The notes under the pieces were generated by a model, which was not told where the DNA came from, did no database searches, and worked only from the letters and a program-made list of their open reading frames with translations. A stretch of 64,000 nucleotides of DNA, taken from contig JAVXUO010002049.1 of NCBI GenBank assembly GCA_033065855.1, positions 248,001 through 312,000 of the forward strand. The letters are read 5' to 3'. Numbering within the stretch: position 1 is the stretch's first letter; every line of letters starts with the position of its first letter. Positions 61,193-64,000 of the stretch are shown piece by piece. A program made the position numbers and the translations under genes. The stretch is from Escallonia rubra. Lineage: Eukaryota; Streptophyta; Magnoliopsida; Escalloniales; Escalloniaceae.

Positions 61193-63770
61193 TGTAATAA
61201 CACAAACCTAGCGTTGGTTTTATGACAATTTCTAGCCAGTTATTTATTACTCTAGCAGCGATTATTGTAAGTGATATTAAAGAGCTTTAGCGACGACTGT
61301 TGTTAACGAAATTATTTAAGATTTTTAGCAACAATTTTTAATAACCAAAAGTTGTAGATTAATGAAGCTGGGAGCTGTTGCAATTAATGATAGTGCGGGA
61401 GATGACATGAAAGTCTATAGTTGACTTAGCGGTTGTTAAGTGCATATTTATATATATGTGTTAATCTGATTTTTTTTCAGGGCCCTTTTATATTAGGAAG
61501 TCAGAAGCAGAGAAAGATTAGGGAGAGAGTGAAGATAAGTCAAAAAAGGAAGAGATAAGATAAGAAGAATTAGAGAGATAAAGGCATTTGGAAAGGAAGG
61601 AAAGAAAAGTCAAAAGAGAAATCTGAAAATATTGAGAGAGAGAGAGAGAGAGAGAGTAGAATAAAAAAGGGGTAGGAGAAGGATAGAACAGTTTGGGGGA
61701 GATCATTGCAGGGATGTGTGAGGGGCATGTGTGTGCAGATGTAAGGCCCAACCGTGTACATAGGAATATGTGCGCGCCGGGGATAATGAGTGTGCATGAA
61801 TTTGTGCACATGTAAGTGTGTGGGGTATATGCACATGGGTGTGTGTGCGTGTGGGTGTGGGTGTGTGGAAGAAAGGGCACTCCAGGTGGCATGAGGTGTG
61901 TTGTGTGGCATGCATAGCGTGTATATGTGTGAAGGTGTAATGGTGTGTGTGTTTTAGTGTGTGGGATGTGGAGGTGTATGAAATGGCTTGTGCAATATGT
62001 GTATATTCTATGTGTCCCCGTGTGTCTCTGTGTGTTACTATGTGTGTGATTTCGTGTTAAATAGAGATTAGCAGAGTGTGTGAAGAGGGGTGGAGTAAAA
62101 CTTTGAATCATGAAGTGTGTGTGTGTGTGTGTGTGTGCAGTAGCATTTTGCTTGTGTGTCGCTCAAACAGAGTAGTGTGTGAAGGTGTAATGCACTAGGA
62201 TTTGGGGCTATCAAGAGCGTTTCTGGGATGTTTTATAAAGTTGCTATAATAGATAGCAGCCTAATTGAATTTGAGCATGCAAAGAAATATGTGTAAGAAT
62301 AGGAAGGGGACATGTTCTTGAGAGTGTGGTGTATGTGTTCTTGAGTGTGTCTAGCAGCGATATGTGTGTAATTATGTGGGAAATTCGTATTTTGAGGTTG
62401 CTATGGAGCATATCAACACCTCCTGTGAATGTGAGATGTCTAAAGAAGTGAAGCTGGTTTTTGTGTGTGTGTGTGTATGTGCGCGCGCATGTGCATGGGA
62501 GTTTGCGTGAGTGAAGTGGAAGTGTGTGGAAGTGTAGCCACTGTGTGTATATGCATATGTGTGTGTATGTATTTGTGTAATGTGTGTGAGTCATGTGAGT
62601 AAAGGAGTGTTTATGTGAGGTGTAGCATTATGTGAAGAATGTGTGTCGTGTTTAAGACTTTGTGAGTGAAATGTGGAGTGTGATTCTGGAAAATGCAATA
62701 GCATGAAGCCAGAGGTGTGGTGTGAGGTCAAGAAGTGTTTGTGTATGTTTAATCCTTAAGCTGGTGGATAGTTACTGTAATTGCCATTAAAAGCCTAATT
62801 ATCAACAGCCTAAACCTTGAATTTTTTGAGTTACTTATGAGCTTATTTTGGCCAAGTGCAAAATGGAAACCCCTCTTGTTTTTAAGAATCATTGGATTTT
62901 CTGGGTACATAAAGGCTACTAAATGAGTTTATTTTTAAAAAGAGTTTTTCATTTGTTTCATATGGAAATTAGCCTCTTTTCAGCTAAAAGTTTTACAATA
63001 ACCTTGTTTTGTCAAGACACATTAGTGTTTAAAATTTCATGGCACTGCGATACCGACTAATATTTTTAACAGAATCGGCCTCTTAGTGCTCAATTCTAAT
63101 ACCCGATAGGGGTTTTAGAGGGAAAAATTCTCCGAAGGGCTTTTTAGTCTAAAAATTAGTTCAAGTTGGTTAAAAAGGTGTTTAAAACTGTTTTGGAATT
63201 TTTGATGGCACGATGGCTGCCAAGGGGTGTTCTTGTAATTTTGCATGTGTTAGGGGTGTTTTGGTAATTTTCCATTCTCGATGGCGAATTTAGTGGTACC
63301 ATGCGTAGGTGTATCCTATGCTTCTACAGTGCACTATGTGTGTATATGTGTCTTTTTTTAGAAGGATTATTGGGTAAATGCAATGGGTGCGTGTGTACTG
63401 TGATGTGGGTTGTGTGCGTGCTTATAAGCGAAAGAGACATAGAGAAAGAAAAGGGAAGTGCATTAATACGGGGTTTGTTGAGACGATGGGCTATGTTAGT
63501 TGTTGTCTTGTGGAGTTCAAGAGACTAGTCAGAGAGTTAGAAAAGTCGGATGGGGTTGGACGCATACAGAGAGAAGGGTAGTGAAATAATTTGAGAAAAA
63601 AATGATAAATTTTACTCTAAGTGAGATTTTGGAAGAAGTGGAGACGAGCACTTATACTACTCGCTCGTTCAAAATGAGTTGGAATGGCTTGGGCGGTTCT
63701 TTTGGTCAGATGTAGTAAGCAATCATCACATGGGATTCTGGTATCAAGAAAATGCGTAGCGTTATGTAAG
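61193..63770 (+). mobile_element. Right LTR of the LARD-like element, interrupted
   Basis: Parallels 57122-59233 block by block: GCGTTGGTTTTATGACAATT, the GAGAGAGA leader, TG-rich simple sequence, then GCGTAGCGTTATGTAAGT. At that point the left LTR continues GACCTTTTGATTC, whereas here a new element begins. Confidence 0.8.
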
Positions 63771-64000
63771 TAGGGGCAGACCTCCTCCATGACCGGGGGG
63801 CGGGGGGCGCACGGCACCCCTCATTTTTTGGTAATCCCTTTTAGTTTTTTGAGTAATGAATAAATATATTTAAAATATATAAAATATTTATGAAAAAGCT
63901 ACTATATTGTAGCATTAATTTCTTAAGATTTCGTTTTGTTGTGTTCTTTATTCTTTGTACCTTGTCATTGTCTTTGTCTTTATCTTTGTAATTGTCATTT
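63771..64000 (+). mobile_element. Left end of another DNA transposon, cut by the window edge
   Basis: Starts TAGGGGCAGACCTCC, followed by a G-run and GCACGGCACCCCTCATTTTT. This resembles the reversed end of the insertion at 3604-4299 (TAGGGGCGGAACTA, then a G-run and GCACCCCCTCAGATTTT). The remainder is AT-rich with no gene. The superfamily was not settled. Confidence 0.55.

Larger units (their letters stand above)
57122..64000 (+). mobile_element. Large non-autonomous LTR element (LARD-like), right side incomplete
   Basis: Two direct long repeats start with the same text (CAAA/ACCTAGCGTTGGTTTTAT, at 57122 and 61193) and share over 2 kb of TG-rich sequence in the same order. Between them lie only about 760 bp with a primer-binding site and polypurine tracts but no gag or pol, so enzymes must come from another element. 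The second LTR is interrupted at about 63771 by another transposon and runs off the window. Confidence 0.8.

Overview
The window is plant nuclear DNA, most likely from a eudicot. The evidence is a spliced S-domain receptor-like kinase gene with plant-type introns, plant CACTA, hAT, Helitron, Ty1/copia and Ty3/gypsy elements, fragments of plant genes (filament-like plant protein, equilibrative nucleoside transporter, PPR), long AT-rich spacers and many broken reading frames. I cannot name the species.

Layout. 1-2.5 kb: decayed gypsy chromovirus (integrase, chromodomain). 2.5-4.9 kb: copy A of a repeated module that also lies upstream of the receptor kinases, interrupted by a GC-rich insertion beside a palindrome, then a MITE. 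5.6-14.4 kb: an almost complete CACTA transposon with two minus-strand genes (TNPA-like and TNPD-like) and a probable solo LTR inside. 14.4-17 kb: dead hAT transposase. 18.3-19.1 kb: Helitron-type repeat and an orphan nucleoside-transporter exon. 19.2-28.6 kb: a rearranged nest of two copia families with inverted segments and microhomology junctions. 28.6-34 kb: mostly non-coding, with a PPR fragment and two Helitron 3' ends. 34-38.3 kb: copies B and C of the module with two more MITEs. 38.3-39.3 kb: truncated receptor-kinase pseudogene, cut off by a 5'-truncated gypsy element that carries an antisense plant-mobile-domain reading frame (39.3-45.7 kb). 45.7-47.5 kb: copies D and E of the module. 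47.5-51.2 kb: the only intact host gene, a seven-exon G-type lectin S-receptor-like kinase of 839 residues. 51.5-56.6 kb: a second CACTA element that has lost its transposase core and carries a filament-like plant protein gene fragment. 57.1-64 kb: a non-autonomous LTR element (long TG-rich LTRs, tiny interior) whose second LTR is broken by another insertion at the right edge.

How it fits together. This looks like a receptor-kinase cluster grown by duplication: up to five copies of the upstream module, one intact kinase, one truncated kinase and one 60-bp kinase scrap, later inflated by nested transposons. Paralogous copies serve as empty-site controls for several insertions. I see no new defence-like or operon-like system. 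The most notable items are the antisense mobile-domain frame, the gene-carrying CACTA element, the nearly intact CACTA transposase, and the microhomology-linked copia rearrangements.
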